A model generated the notes under the pieces. That model saw only the letters and a list, made by a program, of their open reading frames with translations. It was not told where the DNA came from and did no database searches. From Lepus europaeus (lineage: Eukaryota > Chordata > Mammalia > Lagomorpha > Leporidae), in the NCBI RefSeq assembly GCF_033115175.1, contig NC_084850.1, positions 100,565,439-100,629,438 on the forward strand: a stretch of 64,000 nucleotides of DNA. The letters run 5' to 3'. A program made the translations under genes and the position numbers. Below are positions 10,513 to 22,098 of this stretch, piece after piece (position 1 is the first letter of the stretch; the number at the start of each line of letters is the position of its first letter).

Positions 10513-11502
10513 AGAAAGAAACACCTAAGCCACCGAAGAGGTAAAAGTTTCCCTCCAAACTCATTCATTTTCTGCCAGCTTCTTAATTCCCATGAGAACT
10601 CAACAGTGACTCTTAGAGGCCGCCAGCTGCAGTGACAGCGAATCAGTTCAGCCCTCTGGAGAAATGAGATGGCAGGGCCTGCATTTTCCAAGTTACTGAA
10701 GCAGACTTTTTTTTTTTTTTTTTTTTTTGCAAGGCACTATTTGTAAAAAGTAGACTCCACTTTTGTGAACACAGAAAACACCATTGAGTTCTTCATTGTC
10801 AGTAAGGGTTGTTATAAACATCTGCTTTCGTACAGTGTAAAAATGAAAGAGCTCTTGGGAGAACTAATCCTAGTGTTGTGTATTTTGATCCTGCTCCGTG
10901 GACCTTTGCTGTCCCTTGTGGTGCTTTAGAGGGAAAAGAAGACACGACAGAGGGATGGCTTTGAGGAGGAGTAGCAGTTTGCAAATTACAAGAACACAAA
11001 ACTTTTCACTACTCTCTGGGTTTTTGGAGAGTTTCTGTCACCATCATCACCACCACTACCGTGTTCTTGGTAGCGACTAGAGCCCACCCAGCAGAAGGCA
11101 AATTTTCATCCAAGAGAGCCAGTGACAACAGCAGCAGTAATGGCATAAAGTCTGTGACACAATGAGCACTGGTGATCAGTGAGGCCCCCTAGTATGTTGC
11201 TGTGTCGCTGATATTCAGGGACCACTGGATTCAAGGCATTACTAGGTAAAGCAACCCCTCAACTGTCTCCTTGGCACCCACAGATTCGCCACATGCTCCT
11301 CCTCCATGCCACACTCCTTTCGTGGACTTGGTAAACTTGTTTGTCTCTAAGAAGAAGGGCTAAATACTGAGCTTTGTGAGCTGCTTCCAGCTCCAACATT
11401 CTAAGTCTGTGCTTTAAGATACAGCTTTCTCCTTTTACATAACATCCTTCAACACCGTCAAAGAATAATTCTCACCACTTGGTGGTGCAAATCTCGGTTT
11501 GA
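10513..11502. other. Non-coding, poly-T tract
   Basis: Contains a 22-base T run at 10707-10728 without a SINE body next to it. Short (CAT/CAC) repeats occur near 11041. No gene recognised. Confidence 0.35.
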
Positions 11503-11781
11503 TCAGTTACACGCAATTCTTTCTTTTGGAAGTACATCCCTCCAGATCTCCCTGGCCACACCCAGAAGAGTTTTTATGTTGGCCAAAGTGTCAATGTAAG
11601 TCAACAGCGTACATGTCTCTCTGTGCACCAAACCATTAGGCAATCCCAGAATCTCTTCCCGTGAGTCAGCCATCAGCCTCCGGTACATATCCAGAGAAGA
11701 GGACTTGGTGTCATTCAATAAGCCCCACAAGGAAATGTGCCCGAGCTGCAGACTTTGAGGAAATGCTTGAAGAAATCCCAT
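11503..11781 (-). other. Unrecognised 92-codon open frame, possible retropseudogene
   Basis: A minus-strand frame of balanced composition, not CT-tract or SINE derived, begins with ATG and ends at TGA. It holds phrases such as LGHISLWGLLND, DMYRRLMADSREEILGLPNG and ANIKTLLGVAREIWRDVLPK, which look protein-like. An open stretch (KLREKKQA) continues in frame upstream of the ATG. No splice sites or A tail identified. I cannot name a family; it could be a decayed exon, a processed pseudogene or chance. Confidence 0.25.
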
Positions 11782-12196
11782 TGCTTGTTTTTTCTCTCTT
11801 AGCTTCGTAGAACTCTAGACTCACTCTGGCATAAGTCCACATGTAACTCAAAGCCAAATCAAAAAATATATATAGAACTTTCACCATACAAGCCCTTCAA
11901 CCTTCATGTCCAAATTGAATAAAACTGAGGGGTGCAGCTTCTATCTCTGAGAGTTCCAGAGAGCAGAGGGCAAGCAGGACCTCAATAGACAAATTCGCTG
12001 AGGTCAAAAGCACAAGTGCTGGAGATACTCTATCTCAGGCACTCACCCCACTGTAAGATCCCAAGTCTGCGAGAGCTTGGCACTGTATTTTCCATCAGGT
12101 GGATTCACCTCCTTTGCCACCACATTACTAACCCATATTCATGTGACCTTGATGTAGATGGATGGAGTGCCAAGGGTATGGGATGTACATACAGAC
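11782..12196. other. Non-coding, no recognisable element
   Basis: No gene, repeat or RNA signature recognised. Confidence 0.3.
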
Positions 12197-12576
12197 AGCT
12201 GGGGCTGGCATTGTGGCAGAGCAGGTTAAGCTGCCACCTGTGATGCTGGCAGCTTACATCGGAGAGCTAGTTCAAGTCCTGGCTGCTCTTCTTCCTATCT
12301 GTTTCCCTGGTAGTGTGCCTGAGAAAGTAGTGGAAAATGGCCCAAATGCTTGGGCCCCTGCCAGCCACATGGGGGACCCAGTTGGAGCTCCAGGCTACTG
12401 GTTTCAGCCTGGCCCAGTTCCAGCCATTGCAGCCATCTGAGGAATGAATCAGTGGATGGAAGGTCGCTCGCTCTCTCTCTCTCTCTCTCTCCCTCTCCCT
12501 CTCCCTTTCCCTGTCTCTCTCTCTCTCTCTCTGTAACTCTGACTTTCAAATAAATAAAAATAAATCTTTAAAAAAA
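12197..12576 (+). mobile_element. CSINE, first of a tandem pair
   Basis: Full-length, with a long interrupted CT/CCCTCT tract (12466-12533) and AAATAAATAAAAATAAATCTTT tail region. The next SINE starts directly after its A run. Confidence 0.92.
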
Positions 12577-12816
12577 GATGCACTGTGGCGTAGGAGGTTA
12601 AGCCTCTGCCTGTGGTGCTGGCATCCCATATAGGCACCAGTTCCAGTCCCAGCTGCTCCACTTCCTATCCAGCTCCCTGCTAATGTGCCCAGGGAAAGCA
12701 GTAGAAGTACTTATGCCCCTGCACCCACGTGGGAGACCCAGAAGAAGCTCCTGGCTTCGGGTAAGCCCAGCTCCGGCCATCGTAGCCATTTGAGAAATGA
12801 ACCACTGGATGGAAGA

Positions 12817-12854
<38 letters not shown>

Positions 12855-12902
12855 TCTATGTATCTCTGCCTTTCAAATAAATAAATAAATCTTTTTAAAA
12901 AG
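12577..12902 (+). mobile_element. CSINE, second of a tandem pair
   Basis: Begins within the head ('gcactgtggcgtaggaggttaagcc') at the A tail of the preceding copy, so it inserted into that tail. Ends AAATAAATAAATAAATCTTTTTAAAAAG. Confidence 0.92.
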
Positions 12903-12929
12903 CTGTAGCTTCTTAAAAAGAGATACAGA

Positions 12930-13140
12930 CAGACCTGGGTTTGTTTTAACTCTACCAATTATGAGCTTTTGCATCTTCCACAAGTCACTGAACAGCTCTG
13001 TGCTTCAGTCTCATTAAAATGAAGATGCTAGCTCTAGTCTGCTACTGGGTTATTGGGAAGATTAAAGATAATGCACACAGAGCTCTCAATAACAGTGCTT
13101 AGGACATGGTAGTCATGGCAACCAATAAATGGTAGCTGTT
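12930..13140 (+). mobile_element. MIR SINE
   Basis: 'taccaattatgagcttttgc', 'cttccacaagtcactgaacagctctgtgcttcagtctcatt', 'gattaaagataatgcacac' and 'caataaatggtagctg' follow the MIR consensus order. Confidence 0.75.
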
Positions 13141-13149
13141 TTTCTCTGT

Positions 13150-13450
13150 TCCGTGCGAAAAGAGTCAGACACAAAAGGTCACATACTGCATGATTCTATT
13201 GATGTGAAATGTCCAGAATAGGTAAATCCATAGCGACAGAAAGTAGATTAGTGGTTGCCAGGGCCTGGCAGGAGGAGGGAATGAGAACGCTGCTAATGGA
13301 TACCGGCTTTCTGTTCAGAGTGACGAAAATGTTCCGAATTAGTGGTAAGGTCTGTATAACATGGTAGACACACCAAAAATAGCTGAAATGCACCCTGTAA
13401 AGTGAAATTTTATGGTATGTGAATTATATCTTCATTAAACTCGTTAAAGG
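13150..13450 (+). mobile_element. Old L1 3' UTR (L1M type)
   Basis: 'tgcatgattctattgatgtg', 'aaatgtccagaataggtaaatcc', 'agtagattagtggttgccag' and 'tttatggtatgtgaattatatc' are successive landmarks of the L1M 3' end. Confidence 0.8.
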
Positions 13451-13796
13451 GAAATGAACTGTACATCAGTTTATGACTCTGAATAAAAGTGGATATTTCT
13501 AAACTATGGATAATGGAAGTACTTGTTTCATAAAGTTTTTCATGAAAACTTAGTGAGTTGATTTTTTAAAAAATGCTTTGACTAATGCTTGGCATATTAT
13601 TAAAGCTCAACAAATCAGCTATAAAATTGTTACTGTTATTGCCATTATCATGATCATAATCACTTTCATCATAGCATAGTCTAATAGCCAAGATCAATGT
13701 GTTTTTTTTTAAATCCAACACATCCTGTTCATAGTCTGACTTCATACTTTTCCAGTATGTGTTACAATTCACAGTGTAGCCACTGGATTCAGACTA
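13451..13796. other. AT-rich non-coding
   Basis: No gene or repeat family recognised; short ATC/ATT-rich stretches at 13630-13680. Confidence 0.3.
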
Positions 13797-14093
13797 TCTA
13801 TTTTTTAACTATTTATTTATTTAAGAGGCAAAATGAGAGAGAAAGAGAGAGAGTGAATCTTCCCTCTGCTGGTTCACTCCCCAAATAGCTATGACAGATC
13901 TGGGCCAGACTAAAACCAGGAGCCAGAAACTCCATCCGGGTCTCCCAGGTGGGTGGTGAGAACTCAAGTACTTGGGCCATCATGTGCTGCCTTCTAAAGC
14001 ACATTTAGCAGGAAGCAGGATAGAGGCGGAGCAACTGGGACTCAAACCGGCACTTGATCTAGGATGCTGGCATCGCTAGGTGGCGCCAGCCCC
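13797..14093 (-). mobile_element. CSINE
   Basis: Reverse copy, short GA tract, diverged body ('cttctaaagcacatttagcagg'), head ending 'tggcgccagccccc'. Confidence 0.88.
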
Positions 14094-14094
14094 C

Positions 14095-14245
14095 AGACTC
14101 CCTTGATCAAAATCCTGGCCCCACCTTTTAGCACTTGTGTGACTTGAGGCAAATTTTCAAGCCATCTCTGCCTCTGTTTCTTCATATGTAAAGTGGGGTT
14201 AATAATTGCCCCTGCCTAATGGATTGCCATACAAATTCAATGATG
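14095..14245 (+). mobile_element. MIR SINE
   Basis: 'aaaatcctggccccacc', 'gcacttgtgtgacttgaggc', 'cctctgtttcttcatatgtaaagtggggttaataat' are MIR landmarks in order. Confidence 0.75.
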
Positions 14246-15190
14246 TATCCTTCAGGATGCTTTTGGCTTCAGGTTTCAGAAGCCTGGCTCAATTTGCCCT
14301 AAACCAGATAAAATTGGAATGAAAAAAAAATTGATTAAAAAATGAGAAAAACTTAATACAAATCAAGGAGGGAGGGAGAAGGAAAAAGAAAGGTCAGAGG
14401 GAGATTAATTAGCACCAGTCTTAGTTTAGAGGTGCTTCTCAGAGCATTGCCTGCCCAAATTTTCCTCCTGGATATTTTGTTACCCACAGGGTGTTCTGAA
14501 ACCTCCTCCTGGGTTTTTCAAGATTAATATCCCCATGATTTTAGTCTAAACGGCTTCAAACTGTTGGTAATAGACAGGCAATAAGTAAAGCAAAACGACA
14601 TTGCGTCGTGTGCTTGCTATTATCTCTGCTCTCTGGGAGTATAAATCTCATTGTCAAAACTGTGCCAGGAAAAAAAAAAACTCTGCCAGATATTTTAATA
14701 ATGTAATATTTTTGCCCAGTCAGTGACATCATTCAGAGTGGCATTTTGAATGGCCGATGCAATGTTAACATATACCCTAAAATGCTTGGATTCATTAAAC
14801 TAATGCAGCAAAATGCCAGGAAAGAAGTCTTGAATTGGAGATGAGACTCCATCCTTGGTTGCTCTGGGCCTTTCAAAACCGTGCATGGCTTCAAATTTCC
14901 CATCACCTAAATGGGAAATACCTACAGAATGCACCCTCCAGGTGGCGATCTAAGTATGTAAGAGTGTTCTATCACCCTACTTAGGACTGCAGAATCTAGA
15001 TGGTTCTAGATGAATTTCTTCCCTGGATGTACAGACAGATGCCCTGAGACTTAGTGAGAGCAACCCTAGGATCAGACCAGCTGGGTTCCAGTAAGGTTGA
15101 ACCTACTTTCCAATCTCCTTTTCTACCATGACATAATATAGACTGATGAGTTGGTTTCTATTTCCTGCCTTCTGTCCGTCTCATTTCTAC
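14246..15190. other. Non-coding, no recognisable element
   Basis: About 950 bases with no gene, RNA or confident repeat. Short A runs at 14321 and 14670. Confidence 0.35.
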
Positions 15191-15530
15191 ATATACAATC
15201 AGCCCTCTAGCTGCAGTTTCCACAGCTAGTTCACACAGCCGTGGGCCAAAATTATTTGAAATAAATGTTGTGTCTGTACTGAACACGTCCCTGTTCAGAC
15301 TTTTTTTTCTTGTCAGTATTCCCTAAACTATATAGCATAACAACTATTCACATACCATTTATACATTAGGGATTATAAGTGAACGAGAGATGATATATAA
15401 AGGATACTGGATGATTGTGTTACTTCTATGCAGATACTACACCGTTTACACAGGGGACTTGAGAATCTGCAGATTTTAGTATTCATGGGGGCTCCTGGAA
15501 CCGATCCCCGAAGGAAAACTAGGGAAGACT
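15191..15530. mobile_element. Tigger/MER8-like DNA transposon (non-autonomous)
   Basis: Ordered motifs 'cagccctctagctgcagtttc', 'ttgtgtctgtactgaacacg', 'cttgtcagtattccctaaac', 'aacaactattcacataccatttatac', 'gggacttgagaatctgcagattttagtattcatggggg' and 'tcctggaaccgatcccc' match this family. A shorter relative lies at 34385-34535. Confidence 0.7.
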
Positions 15531-15786
15531 TTGTGTGTGTGTGTGTGTGTAATGTATATATGCACTGAGAGAAGAAGATCATCTGGAAATATGTACCAAT
15601 TCTGTCTCTCAGTGATGAATTTACAAATATTCAGATAGCCCTCGGTGCATAGGTTGGTGTTTGTCCAACAATAGAAGGTCAAAGTTCTAACTGCTTTCCT
15701 TTTGACCTAAATTGGCAAATATCAGGTTAGCAAACAAGGATGAAGGTGAGATAAGAACAGAAATATTCTTTTAGCCTCTGACTTTT
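15531..15786. other. (TG)n and non-coding sequence
   Basis: (TG)10 at about 15531-15550, then single-copy-looking sequence. Minus-strand frames here are read through the repeat. Confidence 0.4.
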
Positions 15787-16131
15787 CTTTTTCAAAGAAA
15801 ATATTGTATTCATTTGAAAGACAGAGTGAGAGAGAGAAAGAGAGAGAGAGAGACAGTGAGAGATCTTTCATCTGCTGGTTCACTCCCCAGAATGGCCATA
15901 ATGGCCACAGCTGGGCCAGGCTGAAGCCAAGATCCAGGAGCCAGGAGGTTCTTTCAGGTCTCCCACGTGACTGCAGGGGCCCAAACACTTGGGCCATCCT
16001 CTGCTGCTTTCCCAGGCACATTAGCAGGGAGCTGGATCAAAAGTGGAGCAGCCAGGACTGGAACCAACACCCATATGGGATGCTGGCGTCACAGATGGCA
16101 CCTTTACCTGCTACGCCACAGCGCCAGCCAC
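15787..16131 (-). mobile_element. CSINE with near-perfect TSD
   Basis: Complete reverse copy. The TSD 'agcctctgacttt' just before 15787 and 'agcctctgaccttt' just after 16131 differ by one base. Confidence 0.92.
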
Positions 16132-16583
16132 AGCCTCTGACCTTTGTAAGCGAGAAGGCAAAGGGCATCTACCAAACATGGAAATTGTCTCTCCTAAGAT
16201 GCCAGAAACTATGTGCGTCAGTCTGGGCTCCAAAGTGGCCTGAGTCATTTTTGAGAAGCCCATGAGAGCTGCACAATCGTAATAAGAGAGGAATGTTTCT
16301 TTGTATCCCCTTTGAGGGCAGCATCGGGCATGGTGGCTTCTGTGGGATCTTTGCTGCTGGGTTTTTTTACATGTCATTTTCGCTCAGGAAGCTGGGTCTG
16401 GTAGGGATTTAAATCGGCCCAGCTGGCTTCCCTGTCAGCCATTCAACTCAACACTTTGATGACTTTTTCATAAAAGCTTTCGACTTCTCAGTGACATGGG
16501 GAAGAGTCTTTGGCCTTTAAATCAAATAACAGAAAAAAAATTCTTCAGGCAGAAAAAAAATATATAGGTATTCTATTTCTGTT
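16132..16583. other. Non-coding, no recognisable element
   Basis: No gene. A runs near 16533 and 16552; no clear repeat family. Confidence 0.35.
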
Positions 16584-16595
16584 CCTAGATTAGTT

Positions 16596-16941
16596 TTTTT
16601 TTTTATTTTTGACAGGCAGAGTGGACAGTGAGAGAGAGAGAGAGACAGAGAGAAAGGTCTTCCTTTGCCGTTGGTTCACCCTCCAATGGCCGCCGCGGTA
16701 GGCGCGCAGCGGCCGGCGCACCGCGCTGTTCCGATGGCAGGAGCCAGGTGCTTCTCCTGGTCTCCCATGGGGTGCAGAGCCCAAACACTTGGGCCATCCT
16801 CCACTGCACTCCCTGGCCACAGCAGAGAGCTGGCCTGGAAGAGGGGCAACCGGGACAGGATCGGTGCCCCGACCAGGACTAGAACCCAGTGTGCCGGCGC
16901 CGCAAGGCGGAGGATTAGCCTGTTGAGCCACGGCGCCGGCC
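16596..16941 (-). mobile_element. GC-rich CSINE subfamily, perfect TSD
   Basis: Reverse copy with the GC-rich head ('gttgagccacggcgccggcc' at the 3' edge). A 12-base TSD, cctagattagtt, lies at 16584-16595 and 16942-16953. The T run at 16592 is the reversed A tail. Confidence 0.95.
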
Positions 16942-16953
16942 CCTAGATTAGTT

Positions 16954-17350
16954 CTTACACAGTCACCTGGCTTCACACTAAACTTTGATGGCAAATTACT
17001 TAATAGCCGTGACATCAGAACTTTTGCTGACCTGAACAAATTGCCAGTAATGGGAGATTGTGGCTCCAGTTTCTTCTTCCAGTCCTCCTTCTCTTTCCGT
17101 CTGCCTAATAAGGAAACACTGGGATTCCTCTGGGGGTGGGAGTTACCGTATTAAAGCATTCATCGAATGATATCATGTCCCAGGCATCCCAGCCCTTCCC
17201 TCCTCCACATCTTCAAAGACCAGAAGGGAAGAAGGCCCTGCCTACAACATGTTAGGGACCTGGACTAGCTCGATGAGCTTTTATTTCCCCAGGAATAGCC
17301 ATTGTCCCCACTTTCCCTCCTGAAAGGTGCAACTACCTGTAGCATCCACT
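16954..17350. other. Non-coding, no recognisable element
   Basis: No gene or known repeat seen. Confidence 0.3.
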
Positions 17351-17351
17351 C

Positions 17352-17728
17352 TGCTATGGACTGAATTGTGCTCCACCTCCCCCCATTCATGAAACCCTAA
17401 CCCTCAATGTAATTACCAGGAGGTAATTACAGTAATTACGGTAAAGCAAGGTCCTAAGCGTCGAGCCCTAATCCAATAGATGAATGCCCTGATAGGAACA
17501 GACATCACAGAGCTTGCTCTCCTATTCTGTACTCACAAAACAAAACCAAAAAAAGGCAGTGAGAAGCTGGCTGTGTAAAAGTCAGAAAGGTAATCCTCAT
17601 TGAAACCAGATGGGCCAGGATGGTGATCTCGGACTTCCGGCCCCCAGAACTGTGAGCAAACAAATCTGTGGGGCTTCAGCCACCCAGTCTGTGGTGTTTT
17701 GCTCTGGCCGCCCTAGCAGACTAAGACA
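17352..17728 (+). mobile_element. MaLR-type LTR (MST/MLT1-like)
   Basis: Begins 'tgctatggactgaattgtgc' and ends 'agcagactaagaca', the expected TG...CA form. 'cagaactgtgagcaaacaaatctgtggggcttcagccacccag' is a diagnostic inner motif. No TSD seen. Confidence 0.7.
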
Positions 17729-18404
17729 CGCCCCAACTCCTTTCTGTGCATTTCCGTCTCAGTAGCGCCCTCTTTCACAACCCTTCAGATTCCCACCTCA
17801 CCTTAGCAGCAGCTTTCTGGAGCTACACGTGCAAAATTCTTTGAGCCTTGACTTCATTCTTCCTACCATTTTTATGGTTCTTGTCCATACTTCGTCCAAT
17901 CTGAACAAATACGTTACTTATAGGGATGGCAATTTTCAACCATATAAGCTATCTCACATGAACAACAAGATGTAAGCACTCACGCACTGTATCCTCCAGT
18001 ATGACTGCACAGTGCACTCATAGGATTGTTAAGTATACTTACATATATTCACATGTATACACAGAGGATTTCATTTCCCCAGTCCGGTCCAAACCTTTCT
18101 ATTCAATGAGGTTTTGGTTACCCTCCCAGGGGTTGGTTAAAGATGACAAATAGTTCCTGCTTATTATTAGTGGTGAGTTTACCCCATTAAAAGGCATTAA
18201 ATGGAAGCATAAGCAGGATGAGGATTACTCAGAGTCCTGTGTGGGAACACGGGCTGGAGATTCTGCTCACATACCCCATGTTTGTGATGAGTCCCTGATG
18301 GCTAGCTCCTCTGACAGGGACAGACAGATGGGATCATTCTGGAACGTGGGCCCTTTATCTCTCTGAGAAAAGAAGGTTAAATTCACTATCAAAATTTCCA
18401 TATG
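17729..18404. other. Non-coding, no recognisable element
   Basis: Nothing recognised beyond short AT/AC-rich words near 18040-18060. Confidence 0.3.
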
Positions 18405-18667
18405 TGGCCGGCATTATGGCACAGCTGGTTAAGCTATCACTTGTGATACTGGCATCTCATATTAGAGTGACCACTTCGAATCCCAGCTGCTCCACATCCA
18501 ATCCAGCTACTGCTAATGCTCCTGGGGAGGCAGTGGAAGATGGAACAAATGCTTGGGCCCCTGCATCCACATAGGAGACCCAGAAGGAGCTCCTGGCCCC
18601 TGCCATTTGGAGAGTGAACCAGCAAATGGAAGATCTCTCTCTCTCTCTCTTCTTTCAAATAAAATTA
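18405..18667 (+). mobile_element. CSINE, shortened, left arm of an inverted pair
   Basis: Starts 'ggccggcattatggcacagctgg'. The central body is shortened (from 'gagctcctggcccctgcc' to 'atttggagagtgaacc'). Its tail 'ttcaaataaaatta' is cut by the next SINE. Confidence 0.88.
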
Positions 18668-18944
18668 GGTAGAGACAGAAAGAGAGGTCTTCCATCCGCT
18701 GGTTCAATCCCCCAGTGGCTGCAATGACCAGAGCTGCGCTGATCCAAAGCCAGGAGCCAGGATCTTCTTCTGGGTCTTTCACGTGAGTGCAAGGGCCCAA
18801 GGACTTGGGCCATCTTCTACTGCTTTCCCAGGCCACAGCAGAGAGCTATGTCGGAAGTGGAGCAGCTGGGACTTGAACCGGCACCCATATGGGATGGCGG
18901 CACTGCAGGCCCAGCTTTAACCAGCTGCACCACAGTGCAGGCCC
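18668..18944 (-). mobile_element. CSINE, right arm of an inverted pair
   Basis: Reverse copy without its own TTTATTT tail side. After its head, 'cctcaaataaatatta' resumes, consistent with insertion into the tail of the preceding plus-strand copy. Confidence 0.88.
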
Positions 18945-19785
18945 CTCAAATAAATATTAAAACAAAAAGCTTCCACATGTTCAACTCCCTCCTCCTCAAA
19001 CGAAACTACAGAGCTGAGCTACCAAAGTGGCTTCAAGATTCAGTGCTCCCTGGTGCGCACACACCCAGAGCCCAGCAGGCAGAGATGCAGAGCTGTGAGC
19101 CACCAAGGCTTTTTTCTTGTTTGTCTTCCCCTCAAAATATGTATACTGAGCATTGCAACTCTTCCTTTCATTTGCATCGCGGGGAAATCATAAATATCTA
19201 CATCTACTCATACTCAATAGAAGCAATAGCTGGCAATGGCTTTCTTCTTTCCATTCCAATTGATAGACACCATGCATTGAAAGAAAATGAATGGGGATCC
19301 TATTTTATCAAAAGCAATTTCAAGAAATCTGTTGGTCAAAGAAAAAAAAAGTATCAGTTCTTGCTCAGCACTGCGGTAGCTGATGATCTGTGTTCCTGGA
19401 GCAGCAGAATTTGCCACACCAGCCGTTGTGCTTTGGGCCACACCTTTCTAAAAGAATAGCCATAGGGCGGCTGTATGTTTATTCTGACTGCATGGGAGGA
19501 GGTGCACAGGTGCCCCCGCTGCAAGGCATCGAAGTTGGGAATGTCACCACACGTACCCTGGGCATGGGGTGGGGCCATCCATGTGCAGGTGCCAACTCTG
19601 CCTGGAGCCAAGGAGAGAAGACCAGATGGCTGCTGGGGGAGGGAGGGCGGGGGTCCTGGCTCTCCTGATGCTCTGGACACACCAGATGGGAATGCTCTGG
19701 CAAACACAGATACTGGTTTCTCTGAACATATCCATGCAGGAAGACTCGTCCTTCCTTCAGGCACTGAATTTGCTTCCCATAGCTC
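18945..19785. other. Non-coding, no recognisable element
   Basis: Overlapping open frames on both strands at 19350-19815 reflect GC-rich sequence with few stops. None shows a domain I recognise. Confidence 0.35.
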
Positions 19786-20245
19786 TTTTTTCCCCTAGCT
19801 CGCTCCCATAACAAAGTACCACAAACATCATGGCTGAAAACAATAGAAACTGATTTCCTCCGATTGTGGCGGGGGTGGGGGGCAGAAGGCCAAGATCAAG
19901 GTGTTGGCAGGGTCCTGCTCCCTCTGAAGCCTGCAGCAGAGACGCCTGCCTCACCTCATCCAGCTTCTGGTGCCTCCAGATATTCTGGCTCGTGGCAACA
20001 TCACTCCTGTCTTGGCCTCATTCTTCCCGCTGCCTCCTCTTCTGTCTGCCTGAGTCTTGAATTTCCCTCTCCTTTCTCTAAAGCATTGCGTTTTAGAGCC
20101 CTGAATGCAGGACAATCTCATCTTAACGTAGTTAGCGCTGCAAAGACCCTACGTTCACGTAAAGTCACATTCATAGGCACAAGCACTCAGGACTTGGACA
20201 CACATGTTTGGAGGACACAATTCAACCTAGTACCGGCGGCGTATC
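19786..20245 (-). mobile_element. MaLR/MLT1A-like LTR (antisense)
   Basis: 'aacaaagtaccacaaaca', 'ggcagaaggccaagatcaaggtgttggcagggtcctgctccctctgaagcc', 'cagcttctggtgcctccag' and 'ttggacacacatgtttggaggacacaattcaacc' are successive reverse landmarks. Confidence 0.7.
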
Positions 20246-20444
20246 TGAGATTTCTCATGGCCTATTGATTTGTAATAAATTACAGCCATCCCACAGTCAC
20301 TTTCTTTTCCTTTTCTTTGTGCCCCAGGGACTTGGACTGAAGGTAGAGACGTCAATGAAAACGTGGCCAGACTCCCAGGTTTTGACCTTGAAGCAGGGAG
20401 GAAAGGGGAGTTACAGAGTCCTGCAGTCTGGGCACTATGTTATT

Positions 20445-20493
20445 TTTAAGATTTATTTATTTATTTGAAAGTCAGAGTTACACATAGAGAGGA

Positions 20494-20548
<55 letters not shown>

Positions 20549-20792
20549 TCCATCCAATGGTTCACTTCCCAGTTGGCCGCAACAGCCAGAGCTGTGCTGA
20601 TCTGAAGCCAGGAGCTTCTTCCGGGTCTCCCACATGGGTGCAGGGGCCCAAGAACTTGGGCCATCTTCTACTGCTTTCCCAGGCCATAGCAGAGAGCTGA
20701 AAGAGGAGCAGCCGGGACTAGAACCGGCACCCATATGGGATGCCGGTGCTTCAGGGCAAGGCGTTAACCCCTTGCGCCACAGTGCCCGCCCC
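20445..20792 (-). mobile_element. CSINE with long (GA)n
   Basis: Complete reverse copy. The GA tract at 20495-20545 is the longest class in the window and a likely length-variable site. Confidence 0.93.
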
Positions 20793-21394
20793 ACTTATTT
20801 AGGCCTTTCAAGTAGGGATTGCCGGCAGCAAACAACTTCACTGAGGCTCAGAGTAACCCACCCAAGCTCTCCCAGCAGTCTCTGGGAAGGCCTAAGGTTT
20901 GGAGACCCAGTGTGTCTGATTGCACAGCCTCAATCACTTGTGTGGACGAGGATATAGAGAGAAACAGAATACATGACCGCCATGAGGCAGCATGTGCCGT
21001 GCTCTGAGAGGACCCAAACCATACCCTCCCTGAGGTGCCAGCTCATTTGTGCCTGCTTTTCCTCTGAATGGAACAACCCTTTCCGTTGGATAAATATAGA
21101 CAGGAGTTTCAGCAAGAATCTCCCAGAGAGGAATAACGCTTGCTCTGAAATGCAAGTACATGCTGAAAGTAACCCGGGTCCGTTCCAGGAACACAGTTGC
21201 TCAGAAGGAGAAGGGGAAGGCAGCAAGGGTGGCTGAAGAAAGCGGTTGGGAATACTCTAAAGACAGAATTGTCAAGTCCATGGCCCTAGTGCAGGCTGCG
21301 CTCAATTACCATAGGCTTTCTCCCAGCTCCGGAAGTGCATGGTCAAGGTGCAGGCTGATGTGGTTCCTGGTTTGCAGACAGGCATCTTGTATCC
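20793..21394. other. Non-coding, no recognisable element
   Basis: No gene or repeat recognised. Short frames overlap on both strands. Confidence 0.3.
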
Positions 21395-21580
21395 TCACAC
21401 AGCGGAGCAAAGAAGCAAGTGCTCTTGTGTCTTTTTTTTATGAGCACATTAATCCCATCATGAGGGCTCCACTGTCAATACTTAATTACCTCTCAAAGGC
21501 CCCAGCTCCAAATACCATCACCTTAGGGATTAGGTTTTCCCCATCGGAGTTTGGAGCACCAACACGCTGCCCAGTTCTGT
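21395..21580 (-). mobile_element. MaLR-type LTR fragment (antisense)
   Basis: 'atcctcacacagcgg', 'tatgagcacattaatcccatcatgagggctccac' and 'taattacctctcaaaggcccc' match the reverse U3 part of MaLR LTRs. Confidence 0.6.
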
Positions 21581-21779
21581 GTGGGTCCCTAACAGCCGGG
21601 AGATTCCGAATGGGTCAGCCCCTCTGTCTCCTTCAGATTCCCATCTAGAAAGGATACATACATTTTTCCATCTATCAATGATTTTAGAGTGGTTTTGCTG
21701 GAGCCACTTGGCTTGGGTACTGTTTTATGTGGAAACACAGATCATCTACAGTGATCTAGGAAAGTAATTCAAGTTAGGC

Positions 21780-22098
21780 TGGGGTCCGGCTCCGTGGGGC
21801 ACTAGGTTAATCCTCTGCCTGGGGTGCTGGTTCTAGTCCCGGCTTCTCCTCTTCTAATCCATCTCTCTGCTATGGCGTGGGAAAGCAGTGGAGGATGGCC
21901 CAAGTCCTTGGGTCCCTGCACCCACGTGGAAGGCCTGGAAGAAGTTCCTGGCTCCTGGCTTTGGATGGGTGCAGCTCTGGCCGTTGCATCCATTTGTGGA
22001 GTGAACCAATGGATGGAAGACCTTTCTCTCTGTCTCTTTCTCTCACTGTGCGTAACTCTGTCTGTCAAATAAATAAATAAAATCTTAAAAAAAATAAA
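21780..22098 (+). mobile_element. CSINE
   Basis: Full-length; head 'gtccggctccgtggggcactagg'. 'gttaggct' occurs just before and 'gttaggcc' just after, a probable short TSD. Confidence 0.92.

Noticed and set aside
17394-17406. Telomere-like CCCTAACCCT
   Set aside because: Only one and a half units, inside a MaLR-type LTR.
19350-19815. Five overlapping frames on both strands near 19.5 kb
   Set aside because: GC-rich sequence with few stops. No domain, splice signal or codon pattern favours one.
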